DNA from: Phycisphaerae bacterium
GTDB lineage: Bacteria > Planctomycetota > Phycisphaerae > Phycisphaerales > UBA1924
Direction: 5' to 3'
Length of the DNA stretch: 64,000 nucleotides
Assembly: GCA_014192545.1 (NCBI GenBank)
Contig: BJHL01000001.1
Location: 358,380-422,379 of the forward strand
This document shows positions 1 to 8,246 of this stretch, piece by piece. Each line of letters opens with the position of its first letter. Positions within the stretch are counted from its first letter, which is position 1. The notes under the pieces were generated by a model that was given only the letters and a program-made list of their open reading frames with translations, was not told the origin of the DNA and searched no databases. Made by a program: the position numbers and the translations under genes.

Positions 1-1
1 C

Positions 2-964
2 ATGGTCGCCCTGGGCGTCAGCGAAATCAAAGCTCCCGTCATCGTCGCCGTCTGGGACACCGGCGTTGACCCCGCCATCTTCCCCGGCCAAATCTACGAA
101 AACCCAGGCGAAGCAGGCGAAAAATCATCCAACAACCTCGACGACGACAACGACGGCTACATCGACAACCTCCACGGCCTCAGCTTCGAACACCAAGGCC
201 ACTCGCCCAAGCCCATCATCGACATGGACGCCTACCGCCGGTTCTACGCCAAAGAAACCGGCCGCACGCGCTTCCCCGCCGGCATGCAACGCATGCTGCA
301 ATCCATCCGCGGCCACGGCACCTGCGGCGCAAGCCTCATCGCCACGGGCAACCCCGCCGTTCGTCTCTACAACCTCCGCAGCACTTTCTTCAACGCTGGC
401 GGCATGGCAGGTGTGGTCGAAGATGCCTGGATTCCAACCATCGAAAGTGTCATCACGCACCTGCGTGATGATGGCGTGCGCATCGTCAACATGAGCTGGG
501 GCGGCGCGAGCGAAGAACTCGAAGACGCCCTCGAACGTGGCATCGCCGCCAGCCCCAACGTCCTCTTCGTCGTCAGCGCAGGCAACAGCGGGCGAGACAC
601 AGGCGAAGATCGTCGCGTGCTGGGCGACAAAACCTACGACAACGTGGTCCTCGTGGGCGCGCTTGATCCGCAATGCGAACCCACCGACTTCACCAGTTAC
701 GGCGACTTCGTCAATCTCTTCGCATGGGGCCGGCGCGTTCCCGCTACCACCATCGGCGGCCTGCCCGACTTCTTCGGCGGCACCAGCGCCGCCGCTCCCA
801 TCGTCAGTGGCCTCGCCGCCAAGCTGCTCGCGCTTGATCCATCCCTCACGCCCACACAGCTCAAGCAAATCATGATGGACACCGGCACCGAACTACCAGG
901 CCACCCAGGCTGCAAAATCCTGCACATGAAAGCCGCCGTCGATGCCATCCGCGCCAAGCGTTAA
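2..964 (+). CDS. S8 family serine peptidase (subtilase), 5' end probably outside the window
   Basis: Subtilisin-fold endopeptidase. The catalytic triad is visible: Asp in VAVWDTGVD (about residue 19), His in RGHGTCGAS (about 105) and Ser in GGTSAAAPIVSG (about 261). The oxyanion-region block FVVSAGNSG is also present. The first ATG is at the second base of the window, so the true N terminus, any signal peptide and any propeptide may lie upstream. An Asp/Asn-rich stretch at about 40-55 (NNLDDDNDGYID) resembles the calcium-binding-like insert seen in several bacterial subtilases. The stop codon shares the palindrome TTAA with the stop of the convergent ftsW. Family call is firm; cellular role is unknown. 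Confidence 0.9.
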   Translation: MVALGVSEIKAPVIVAVWDTGVDPAIFPGQIYENPGEAGEKSSNNLDDDNDGYIDNLHGLSFEHQGHSPKPIIDMDAYRRFYAKETGRTRFPAGMQRMLQSIRGHGTCGASLIATGNPAVRLYNLRSTFFNAGGMAGVVEDAWIPTIESVITHLRDDGVRIVNMSWGGASEELEDALERGIAASPNVLFVVSAGNSGRDTGEDRRVLGDKTYDNVVLVGALDPQCEPTDFTSYGDFVNLFAWGRRVPATTIGGLPDFFGGTSAAAPIVSGLAAKLLALDPSLTPTQLKQIMMDTGTELPGHPGCKILHMKAAVDAIRAKR

Positions 965-2295
965 GCCATCTGCGGCGAACCAGTCGATGGCGACTGCTGC
1001 CCCGCACCCGTCGCGGGCACGTCGTCACGAGCAGCCTCACTCGTCACAGGCTTTACTTCCACCATAACATCCCCGCTCAACTTCGGCAATGACGACACGC
1101 CGACAAACGACGCCACCTGCTGCGTGCGCTCAATAGCCACCACCAGCCCAAGGCTGAATGCTGTCAGAATCCATCCGGTACCCCCGCCACTAATCAGCGG
1201 CAACGCAATGCCCTTGGTCGGCGCCATCGCCGTCACCACAAACAGATTGATACACGCCTGCAAGCCCACCGTGCTCACAATGCCCAGTGCCATCAGCCGC
1301 AGCAACTGGTTCTGCTCCCGCCGCATGACCATGAACCCCGCCCATACCAAAATCGCAAACAGCGTGACCACCATCGCCGCACCAGGAATCCCCAATTCCT
1401 CGCACAACACCGCAAAAACAAAGTCTGTGCGATCTTCCGGCAAGTACCCCAGCTTCTGAATCCCGAAGCCAAGCCCGCGCCCAAACCCGCCGCCGTTGGC
1501 AATCGCCGTCAAACTCTGAATCGCGTGATAGCCAATCCCCTCGGGGTCCGCGTACGGATCACGAAACGCCATAATGCGCGCCATGCGATAGTCGCTGGTC
1601 GCAATCGCCGTCACCAAACCCGCAATCGGCGCGGGACTCATCGCCAGAAAGTGCCAGAACTTGCACCCCGCCGCAATCAGCATCAGCGTCGCCACTAACG
1701 CAATCAGCGCACCCGTGCCCAAGTCCTCCAGCACAATAAACCCGGCGACAAACCCAACCGCCACCAACGCCGGCACCAGCCCCAACCAAAACCGCGGCAA
1801 CATCGACGCCCGCCGCGTGCAATACCACGCGACAATCGCGATAAACGACCACTTGGCAATCTCGCTTGGCTGAAAACCCAGCGAATCCGCCCCCGGAATG
1901 TTCAGCCACCGGTGCGACCCGTTCACCTCGCGCCCAACACCCGGCACATACACCAGCGCACAAAACCCGACAATCACAATCGACCCCAGCGCCAACCCCA
2001 GCAAACCCGGCCGAGGATTGCCATCATTCGCAACAGCCCCGCCGCTACCAACGCCCTCCGCAAACGCCGCCAACTGCCGAATGGGCAAACACGCCGCAAA
2101 CACCAACGCGGCGATCGCCATCCCCGCGTAGACCATCGTCCGGCTCGTCAAAATCGCCGCGATACTGGGCGCCGCCGCCACCGGACTCTCCACCGTCACC
2201 GTCTTCACGGCCATATCCGCCGACGAAACCATGACCACGCCCAGCATGAGCAGACCAATGACACACAACGCAATGACATGAGCAGGCCGTGGCAT
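961..2295 (-). CDS. ftsW: FtsW/RodA/SpoVE family peptidoglycan polymerase (FtsW-like)
   Basis: Polytopic membrane protein of the SEDS family, glycosyltransferases that polymerise lipid II during division (FtsW) or elongation (RodA). Family hallmarks are NGSHRWLNIPG, the loop YLPEDRTDFVFAVLCEELG, and the late-helix motif KGIALPLISGGGT. I take the ATG at 2295 (MPRPAHVIALC, 444 aa) rather than the TTG 21 bases upstream, because the first helix begins directly after it. The C-terminal 60 residues are hydrophilic and unconserved-looking. No other division or mur genes are adjacent, so FtsW against RodA rests on the PEDRTDFVF/ISGGGT wording. It is convergent with the subtilase gene. Confidence 0.88.
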   Translation of the reverse strand: MPRPAHVIALCVIGLLMLGVVMVSSADMAVKTVTVESPVAAAPSIAAILTSRTMVYAGMAIAALVFAACLPIRQLAAFAEGVGSGGAVANDGNPRPGLLGLALGSIVIVGFCALVYVPGVGREVNGSHRWLNIPGADSLGFQPSEIAKWSFIAIVAWYCTRRASMLPRFWLGLVPALVAVGFVAGFIVLEDLGTGALIALVATLMLIAAGCKFWHFLAMSPAPIAGLVTAIATSDYRMARIMAFRDPYADPEGIGYHAIQSLTAIANGGGFGRGLGFGIQKLGYLPEDRTDFVFAVLCEELGIPGAAMVVTLFAILVWAGFMVMRREQNQLLRLMALGIVSTVGLQACINLFVVTAMAPTKGIALPLISGGGTGWILTAFSLGLVVAIERTQQVASFVGVSSLPKLSGDVMVEVKPVTSEAARDDVPATGAGQQSPSTGSPQMA

Positions 2296-2605
2296 AACTG
2301 CAAATAATCGGGTCAAAGCCGCAACCAGCGTGAAAAGCTGTCGTGCCGCAATCGCCCCCGCTCTCGCTCATCCCAGATAACGCCAAGCATGCCGATCGTC
2401 ACCCGAAAGAACGATGCTACAAGCTACCAGCCACGCTCGCCCGTTCTCACCACTCATTGCGCAAATTCTGAGTGAATCTCGCAATCTCGCGCGTCCGTTC
2501 CTGCGAAAATCTGTTATGCTCACCCATTGATTGGTTTGGCAGTGCCAAGAGGCCGATGCGACAGGAGGTCGCGTCCCAAACCTGACCCCCGCGCTTTGTC
2601 CGAAA

Positions 2606-2669
2606 GGCCAGTCCGCAAGGCCAATCCGCGAGAGTCAGACAACGCAAGCCCGTTCGATAGGCCAGTCCA
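2606..2669 (+). repeat. Three short GGCCARTCC repeats in the phoH leader
   Basis: GGCCAGTCCG at 2606-2615, GGCCAATCCG at 2619-2628 and GGCCAGTCCA at 2660-2669 lie between ftsW and the likely phoH start. They are in-frame with the PhoH ORF, but the peptide they would encode is basic, low-complexity and unlike the PIN domain, so I read the stretch as leader DNA. Confidence 0.45.
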
Positions 2670-2706
2670 GAAGGCCCTTCGCCGGGCCAAAGCACGAAGG
2701 ATCGTC

Positions 2707-4350
2707 ATGGATGACACGATCTATCGGGAGCCGGAATTCAGCCCTGCCGGGCAGGACATCAAGTCCGCCGCAGGCGAAGGCCGCTCATCTTCTCGCGATA
2801 CCCTTCATTCGCGCAAGCGCAAGGCTTCGCAGGCGAGTACGCAAAACAACATGGCAAGCAAATCACGCAGCGGTGCCGGCACCTCCGGCAAGTCCGTTCG
2901 CTCCAGCGACATTTCCAGCGCACAGGCCGTCAAGTACTTCGTACTCGACACCAACATCCTGCTGCACAACCCCGACGCCATGTTCGTCTTCAAAGAACAC
3001 AACGTCGTCATCCCCTTCCAGGTCATCGAAGAACTGGACAAAATGAAACGCAAGGATGACGACTTGGGCCGCAACGCCCGCGGAGCCATCCGCAACCTCG
3101 ACCGCCTCCGCCAAATCGGTGCCCTCGCCGACGGCGTCAACTGGGGCCAGCTCCCCGCCCCCAGCCGCGGTGCCTTCAGCACAGGCCCAGGCGGCAAAAC
3201 CGGCTTCGTCCGCATCGACGTCACCGACTACCCGCGCCCAACAGGCATCGAAGAACCCGCCCCCGACAACAAAATCATCGCCGTCGCCTACCACCTGCAT
3301 CGCAAAGGCCTGCGCACCGTCTTCGTCACCAAAGACCTCAGCGCCCGCATCAAGAGCGACGCCCTGGGCATCACCACCGAAGATTTCCAGAACCAGCGCG
3401 TCGACGCCGATCGACTCTACACGGGCTATCTCACCGCCAGCGTCGAAGGTTCCCTCATCGACGAGCTCTACCGCGACCGCCTCATTCCCCTCGACCGCCT
3501 CGCCCCGCACCTCACCGAGGAATACGACGGCGGCGGCGGTATGCAGAAAATTCAGCACGAACTGCAACCCAACCAGTTCGTCATCCTCAAAAATCGCGAC
3601 GACGAAACCCACACAGGCCTGGGCCGCCGCCTCGCCGATACCGAACACATCATCCCCGTCACCGGCCCGCGCAAGCCCGTCTTCGGCATCATGGCCCGCA
3701 ACGTCCAGCAGATCATGGCCCTCGATGTGCTGCTCGACGAAGAAATCAAATTCATCACCCTGCTAGGCAGCGCCGGCACCGGCAAAACCCTCCTCGCCAT
3801 CGCCGCCGGCATGACCAAAGTCTTCGCCGAAGAACGCTACGACAAACTTCTCGTCGCTCGCCCCATCATGCCCTTGGGCCGCGACATCGGCTACCTCCCC
3901 GGCGATAAAGACGAAAAGCTCACCGCCTGGATGCAGCCCATCTTCGACAACCTCACCTATCTCCTCAGCACCCGAGGCGGCGGCGGCAGCGCACCCGACA
4001 GCCACAGCGCCGAACAACGCGTCCAAAAGCTCATGGCCGACGGCAAGCTCGTGCTCGAGCCCCTCACCTACATCCGCGGCCGCAGCATCCCCCACCAATT
4101 CATGATCGTCGACGAAGCCCAAAACCTCACCCCCCACGAAGTCAAAACCATCGCCAGCCGCGTGGGCGAAGGCACCAAGCTCATCCTCACGGGCGACATC
4201 GGCCAGATCGACAACCCCTACCTCGACCAAAGCAGCAACGGCCTCGCCTACGCCATCGAAAAAATGAAAGGCGTCCGCCTCTTCGCCCACGTCACCCTCG
4301 CCAAGAGCGAACGCAGCGAACTGGCTAGCCTCGCCGCGTCGCGCTTGTGA
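2707..4350 (+). CDS. PhoH family protein with N-terminal PIN domain
   Basis: 547 aa from the ATG at 2707, preceded by GAAGG with a 6-base spacer; the frame is open back to 2527 but that part looks non-coding. Residues 1-70 are a hydrophilic tail. From about 76 there is a PIN nuclease domain (YFVLDTNILLHNP, then VIEELDKMKRKDDDLGRNAR). A PhoH/RecD-like ATPase follows, with Walker A GSAGTGKT near 354 and Walker B FMIVDEAQNL near 465, then LTGDIGQID. This is the PIN-PhoH (PhoH2/YlaK-like) architecture; characterised PhoH2 proteins are RNA helicase/RNases. The 3' end is duplicated at 5255-5333 (see finding). An imperfect hairpin (4369-4406) follows the stop. Confidence 0.92.
   Translation: MDDTIYREPEFSPAGQDIKSAAGEGRSSSRDTLHSRKRKASQASTQNNMASKSRSGAGTSGKSVRSSDISSAQAVKYFVLDTNILLHNPDAMFVFKEHNVVIPFQVIEELDKMKRKDDDLGRNARGAIRNLDRLRQIGALADGVNWGQLPAPSRGAFSTGPGGKTGFVRIDVTDYPRPTGIEEPAPDNKIIAVAYHLHRKGLRTVFVTKDLSARIKSDALGITTEDFQNQRVDADRLYTGYLTASVEGSLIDELYRDRLIPLDRLAPHLTEEYDGGGGMQKIQHELQPNQFVILKNRDDETHTGLGRRLADTEHIIPVTGPRKPVFGIMARNVQQIMALDVLLDEEIKFITLLGSAGTGKTLLAIAAGMTKVFAEERYDKLLVARPIMPLGRDIGYLPGDKDEKLTAWMQPIFDNLTYLLSTRGGGGSAPDSHSAEQRVQKLMADGKLVLEPLTYIRGRSIPHQFMIVDEAQNLTPHEVKTIASRVGEGTKLILTGDIGQIDNPYLDQSSNGLAYAIEKMKGVRLFAHVTLAKSERSELASLAASRL
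4272..4325 (+). repeat. Copy 1 of a 54-bp exact direct repeat (3' end of phoH)
   Basis: This segment of the phoH coding end is identical to 5255-5308 (54 of 54 bases by eye). Similarity continues for about ten bases with two mismatches, and the last codons then differ but encode the same residues. Confidence 0.9.
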
Positions 4351-4368
4351 TGCGGTGCCTCGCATCTT

Positions 4369-4406
4369 AACGGTATACCGACTGCCACGCCGGAGTCGGA
4401 GCCGTT
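4369..4406 (+). terminator. Hairpin directly after phoH
   Basis: Two stacked stems: AACGG (4369-4373) with CCGTT (4402-4406), and CCGACT (4378-4383) with AGTCGG (4394-4399). There is no U-run, so it may stabilise the 3' end of the message or act in a Rho-dependent setting; terminator function is inferred. Confidence 0.4.
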
Positions 4407-4454
4407 ACCACTTGGTCGACGAGAGCGGGCTGCACGAGCACTCGCTCAGCCGCA

Positions 4455-4466
4455 GAGCCGCGGCTC
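4455..4466. repeat. 12-bp perfect palindrome
   Basis: GAGCCGCGGCTC lies 80-95 bases upstream of the Imm26-like gene, inside the segment bracketed by the phoH repeat. It could be an operator or part of a small hairpin; there is no further support. Confidence 0.35.
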
Positions 4467-4547
4467 CAACTGCAAAGTCATTGCAGCCAACAATCCCCTT
4501 AGCTGTAAGTTCATGCGTGCTTTCGGAAATTTGCTCACCAAACTGCG

Positions 4548-5162
4548 ATGAAAAAGAAGACCTCTTTTCAAGATGGTGATGTATTCGCACTGCCACTCAC
4601 GGCCGAGTTCGGCGGTGGCTACACGTGCATTGTGGTACTGCGTAAAGCGGCCCGTGCTCACAAAGTCATTCTTGGAGGCATGTTAAAGCGGTGGCGCAAC
4701 TGGCCCACCTGGGAGGACGTCAGGAACCTGCAGCCCGACGACCATATAGTCATCAGCGTGTGCGTAAGCAACGATGAACTGCGCAACGGAGCGTGGCGGC
4801 GGCTGGGAACCCTAGAAGACTTTTCTCACGAGAAGTGGCCAACGCCTGCCACATATGACGAGGGTTCGGTTTCAACGCTCGCAACGCCGGATACGTGGTG
4901 GTTTCCAATGCCGGTCGAGAAGATCGAGCTTCCGCGGAAGATGCGAAAGTACCTGCTCCATCGAATGTCCATGCCCCACGTGCTCGCTGGGGGGATGACG
5001 TGGAAAATGGGAATGGTTCTGGAACAACGCAGCACGCCGTACTGGGATTGGCGCGATGCAGTCAAGCCATTCACCCAAGAGCACCGCGCCGCATGGGCAT
5101 ATGTCAATGAACAGATGTCCGGACCAGTCAGACGTTCGTATGCAAGGCGACGCTCGCGGTGA
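4548..5162 (+). CDS. Hypothetical protein, Imm26-like (putative orphan immunity protein)
   Basis: 204 aa. The N terminus FQDGDVFALPLTAEFGGGY followed by TCIVVLRKA resembles the start of the Imm26 family of predicted polymorphic-toxin immunity proteins (GDIFAIPL, then G-Y), with Trp-rich middle and end segments. The assignment is motif-level only. There is no adjacent toxin gene. The gene lies between the two copies of the phoH 3' end, and its codons are less GC-biased at third positions than phoH, which fits acquisition. No Shine-Dalgarno site is visible before the ATG at 4548. It has a strongly basic tail ending RRSYARRRSR and no signal peptide or membrane segment. Confidence 0.55.
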   Translation: MKKKTSFQDGDVFALPLTAEFGGGYTCIVVLRKAARAHKVILGGMLKRWRNWPTWEDVRNLQPDDHIVISVCVSNDELRNGAWRRLGTLEDFSHEKWPTPATYDEGSVSTLATPDTWWFPMPVEKIELPRKMRKYLLHRMSMPHVLAGGMTWKMGMVLEQRSTPYWDWRDAVKPFTQEHRAAWAYVNEQMSGPVRRSYARRRSR

Positions 5163-5254
5163 GACGGCAAGCGCCGTAGTGCGTGCAACGGCCATGGCGA
5201 ACAGCGCCTACGACTCATCGAGAACCCGCGCAACTCAAGCGAAGCAATCTCGTT

Positions 5255-5333
5255 CGTCCGCCTCTTCGCCCACGTCACCCTCGCCAAGAGCGAACGCAGC
5301 GAACTGGCAAGCCTCGCGGCAAGCAGGTTGTAG
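5255..5333 (+). pseudogene. Duplicated 3' end of phoH (copy 2 of the direct repeat)
   Basis: Read in the same frame as phoH from GTC at 5256, this piece encodes the last 25 PhoH residues (starting VRLFAHVTLAK and ending LASLAASRL) and its own TAG stop. Bases 5255-5308 are identical to 4272-4325. The final codons are synonymous but different: Ser TCG against AGC, Arg CGC against AGG, stop TGA against TAG. Nothing upstream encodes the rest of PhoH. The copy therefore looks like the displaced end of another phoH allele rather than a recent simple duplication. Confidence 0.8.
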
Positions 5334-5380
5334 GTAACGTCCACCATCCCCACACGCCGATGCCATCTTCTTGATGCCTC

Positions 5381-5440
5381 GATGCCGCATGCCTTGATGC
5401 CGCATGCCTCGATGCCGCATGCCTTGATGCCGCATGCCTT
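5381..5440. repeat. 15-bp tandem array, four units
   Basis: Four consecutive units of GATGCCGCATGCCTY, with partial units on both sides (from 5373 and to about 5446). Each unit holds the palindrome GCATGC. The array lies between the phoH 3' copy and the zinc-finger gene at 5474 and encodes nothing convincing. Confidence 0.85.
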
Positions 5441-5473
5441 GATGCCTACTCGAATTCTTCCACCATCCGCCAC

Positions 5474-5854
5474 TCACCCCGGCTTCCTCCACCCACTCTC
5501 CCCATCCTTGCTCAACATCCCCGCACTCCGCTCAATACACCACCTGCACACCGCATTTCCAGGCTCTAGCTCAATCTGCACCTCCTCCTCGCGCACCTCC
5601 ACGCGCGTGCCGCTTTGCCAGTAGTCACCGCTCTTGTTCAGCAGGCACAACGTACACGCCACATGCTCAGGCACCGTCAGCCCCGCATTGCGCAGCACCA
5701 CCTGCGTGTACGCCGCCGTCAAGCAGTGCCCGCAAATCAGCGACCCCTTATGCCCTTCAATCATCGGCCGATCACTCTTCCACGTGCTGCCGCAGAAGTC
5801 GCACAGAAAATCAAGCTCAGAAACGTTCTCAGGATCAGCGCCGGGTCGAAGCAT
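5474..5854 (-). CDS. Small zinc-finger protein with ClpX-type-like C4 knuckles
   Basis: About 126 aa from the ATG at 5854 (MLRPGADPENVSELDF). The frame is open further upstream, but that part is only the translation of a 15-bp tandem repeat (VLGTQVLGTQ...), so I exclude it. Three CxxC-type pairs are visible: FLCDFCG, ICGHC, then ACTLC, plus AVCRWCIE near the end. This spacing resembles the C4 zinc finger of ClpX and related short proteins. No ATPase domain follows. Nucleic-acid or protein binding through zinc is a reasonable inference; the function is unknown. Confidence 0.6.
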   Translation of the reverse strand: MLRPGADPENVSELDFLCDFCGSTWKSDRPMIEGHKGSLICGHCLTAAYTQVVLRNAGLTVPEHVACTLCLLNKSGDYWQSGTRVEVREEEVQIELEPGNAVCRWCIERSAGMLSKDGESGWRKPG

Positions 5855-5872
5855 GGGAGAGAGTAGTGCCAG

Positions 5873-5932
5873 AGTGCCAAGTACCTGAGTGCCAAGTACC
5901 TGAGTGCCAAGTACCAGAGTGCCAGTTACCAA
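5873..5932. repeat. 15-bp tandem array, four units
   Basis: Units of AGTGCCAAGTACCTG at 5873, 5888, 5903 and 5918 (the last two with 1-3 changes), and a broken fifth unit to 5940. The array ends 19 bases upstream of the zinc-finger start at 5854, on the promoter side of that minus-strand gene. Confidence 0.88.
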
Positions 5933-5968
5933 AGTGCGAAGTCAGGAACGCACTCCGCACAGTCCCCA

Positions 5969-6145
5969 TCACTTGCGCCCAACCACGTAATACAAAATCA
6001 ACCCCACCACCGGCAACAACAAAATCACGAGCAACCACAGCACCTTCGACCCCAAGCTTCGGCTGCTCTTCACAATATCGACCGCCGCAATCACCCACAA
6101 GATAAGATGCAGCAGCCCCAGCAAATATCCAAAATTCGTAGGCAT
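5969..6145 (-). CDS. 58-residue membrane protein, PLDc_N-like (cardiolipin synthase N-terminal family)
   Basis: Begins MPTNFGYLLGLLHLILWV and ends ILYYVVGRK, with two hydrophobic helices around a short basic turn (DIVKSSRSLGSK). This matches the stand-alone PLDc_N domain also found at the N terminus of phospholipase-D-type cardiolipin synthases. The start is well supported: GGAG lies 6-7 bases upstream of the ATG on the minus strand. No phospholipase domain follows, so it is an independent small inner-membrane protein. It lies downstream of the ABC exporter gene on the same strand. Confidence 0.75.
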   Translation of the reverse strand: MPTNFGYLLGLLHLILWVIAAVDIVKSSRSLGSKVLWLLVILLLPVVGLILYYVVGRK

Positions 6146-6215
6146 ATCAGTCTCCTTGACGCCGCCGTCTCAATACAACAATTTCAACGAACTCCGGTAC
6201 TTCGGTAATTCTTCC

Positions 6216-8105
6216 TCACACCAACTGCGACCGCACCAACTGCTGATACACACTGCACCGTCCCAGCAACTGCTCATGCGTCCCCACATCCGCAACTTTC
6301 CCCTGATCAAACACCACAATCTGATCACAATTAATCACCGTACTCAGCCGGTGCGCCACAATAAGCGTGGTGCGCCCCTTCGAAAATTCCGCCAGTGCCG
6401 CCGCAATCGCCGCTTCGCTCTCGGCGTCAACCATGCTTGTTGCTTCATCCAAAATCAAAATGCGCGGATCACGCAAAATCGCCCGTGCAATCGCAATCCG
6501 CTGCCGCTGCCCGCCCGACAAACTCAGCCCCTGCTCCGCAACCGGCGTGTCATATCGCAAAGGCAACTTGGCAATAAATTCATCCGCCCGCGCCTTGGTC
6601 GCCGCCGCCACAATCTCCGCTTCACCCAGCACGCGCGGACTCGTCAGCCCGCCATACGCAATGTTCGCCCTGATCGTGCCTTTGAACAGCACCGTCTCCT
6701 GCGTCACCACGCCCACCTGCCGCCGCAGCGACCGCACTTGCACGCTCGCAATATCCACCCCATCAATCAACACGCGCCCGCTATCCGGATCAAACATCCG
6801 ATTCACCAAACTCAGCGCCGTTGTCTTGCCACTGCCATTAGGCCCCACAAACGCCACCCGCGACCCGTGCGCAATCCGCAGCGAAACATCACTCAGCGCA
6901 GGCGTCACGCGCCCCGGATACGTCACCGTCACGCGCTCAAACACAATCTCCTTCGCATGCGCCGCCAGCCTCGCACCCGTCTTGCTGTGTCCGGGCTCAG
7001 CCTCCAAACAAATCAGCTCTCGCAGCCGCTGCGCCGCAGGCGTTGACGTCTGAATGTCATGCACCAGTGCCGTCAAAGGCTTGAACGCCGCCCCCGCCAC
7101 CGCCAGTGAAACAATCGCGAGAATAAACGACGTCGGATCAAGCCCCTTCGTCAAAATCGCCCGCGCCACCACCAGCACCATGCCGCACAGCAGCACCAGC
7201 GTCAGCGTTTCCGTCAGCGGACTCGCAATCGCCCGCGCCGTGCGCACGCGATTCAATTCGCGCATCACGCGCTTGTTGATGACATGAAATCGCCCACTCT
7301 CATACACCTCCGCGTCATTCGCCTTCACTACGCGCAGTGCCTGCAAACTCTCCGTGCTCTGCGCCAGCAGTTCGCCCTGACTCTCCAGCGCACTCCCCGC
7401 CGCCCGCCTGATGCGCTTGCCCAATTTCCGAATAATCGTGTACAGAACCGGCGTCACCAGCAGCGCAACCAAACTCACCTTCCAATTGAAGTAAAACGCC
7501 GCCGCAAATCCCGCAATCCCTTTGCTCGTCTGAATCAGCGTCTTGCTCAGCAAAACATTCAGCCCATTCGCAAGCTGCGCACTGTCATTGATAATCCTCG
7601 CCACCGCATCCGTTGGTCCACTCGCGATAATCGTCCGCAGCGGCGCTCGCAAAACACTCACATACGCCCGCCGCCTTACCGCAGTCATTGTCCTATTCAC
7701 CACCGTCAGCGACAAATACTGATGCATGAACGTCGCCGTCGCGCCCACAATCGTCAGCCCAATCAGCCCGATCATGATGTACACCAGACTCTTGAACGGA
7801 TCACTCGGCAGCGTCGCAATCGTCGCCTGCGAAATCAGCAAATGCTTCAGTGGCCCAAACGCCCCCACCCCCTTCATTACCGATTCATTAAACCCGCTCG
7901 CCAGCGTCTGCAAATTCCCGCTATCACCCAAAATCGCCTTCAAAACCGGCTGCGTCGCCGCCAGCCCCACACTCAGCGTCACCGCCGAAATCACTGTCAT
8001 CACCAGCGTCACCGCAATATGCCCGCGATACCGCAGCATCGCCCGGGCAAACGCCCAGAACGGATCACCACCCAACGTACTCGGCGAAAGAAAATCACGA
8101 CGCAT
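6216..8105 (-). CDS. ABC transporter, fused permease and ATP-binding protein (MsbA/LmrA-like exporter)
   Basis: 629 aa from the ATG at 8105 (MRRDFLSPSTLGGDPF). A six-helix type-IV exporter transmembrane domain spans about 25-320. The nucleotide-binding domain has Walker A GPNGSGKTT, signature LSGGQRQRIAIARA, Walker B ILILDEATSMVD and the switch IVAHRLST. It would act as a homodimeric half-transporter. The substrate is not deducible; lipid or peptide export is typical. A GTG at 8180 extends the frame, but it lies inside the terminator hairpin of the upstream gene, so I reject it. Confidence 0.93.
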   Translation of the reverse strand: MRRDFLSPSTLGGDPFWAFARAMLRYRGHIAVTLVMTVISAVTLSVGLAATQPVLKAILGDSGNLQTLASGFNESVMKGVGAFGPLKHLLISQATIATLPSDPFKSLVYIMIGLIGLTIVGATATFMHQYLSLTVVNRTMTAVRRRAYVSVLRAPLRTIIASGPTDAVARIINDSAQLANGLNVLLSKTLIQTSKGIAGFAAAFYFNWKVSLVALLVTPVLYTIIRKLGKRIRRAAGSALESQGELLAQSTESLQALRVVKANDAEVYESGRFHVINKRVMRELNRVRTARAIASPLTETLTLVLLCGMVLVVARAILTKGLDPTSFILAIVSLAVAGAAFKPLTALVHDIQTSTPAAQRLRELICLEAEPGHSKTGARLAAHAKEIVFERVTVTYPGRVTPALSDVSLRIAHGSRVAFVGPNGSGKTTALSLVNRMFDPDSGRVLIDGVDIASVQVRSLRRQVGVVTQETVLFKGTIRANIAYGGLTSPRVLGEAEIVAAATKARADEFIAKLPLRYDTPVAEQGLSLSGGQRQRIAIARAILRDPRILILDEATSMVDAESEAAIAAALAEFSKGRTTLIVAHRLSTVINCDQIVVFDQGKVADVGTHEQLLGRCSVYQQLVRSQLV

Positions 8106-8173
8106 CGCTCGCAGGATAGTGACGATCACTCGCTGGCACACGCCTCCAAACTCGCGAACAACCAGATCAACAC

Positions 8174-8202
8174 AAAACACCCGGCGATCATCGCCGGGTG
8201 TT
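8174..8202 (-). terminator. Rho-independent terminator of the cyclophilin gene
   Basis: Perfect 12-bp stem: AACACCCGGCGA (8176-8187) with TCGCCGGGTGTT (8191-8202), 3-base loop. Read on the minus strand the hairpin is followed by TTTTGTGTT. It lies 45 bases beyond the stop at 8247 and before the ABC exporter start, so it separates the two transcripts. Confidence 0.85.
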
Positions 8203-8246
8203 CGTCAAGCTATTTCTACTTCACAACGCTGAGTCTACAACTCGCA

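Noticed and set aside
2527-2706. N-terminal extension of the PhoH protein
   Set aside because: Basic low-complexity peptide over repeated DNA, whereas the ATG at 2707 has a ribosome-binding site.
5381-5932. CRISPR-like array
   Set aside because: The units are directly adjacent 15-mers without spacers, and no cas gene is near.
8106-8180. GTG extension of the ABC exporter
   Set aside because: It starts within the perfect terminator hairpin of the upstream gene; the ATG at 8105 fits better.
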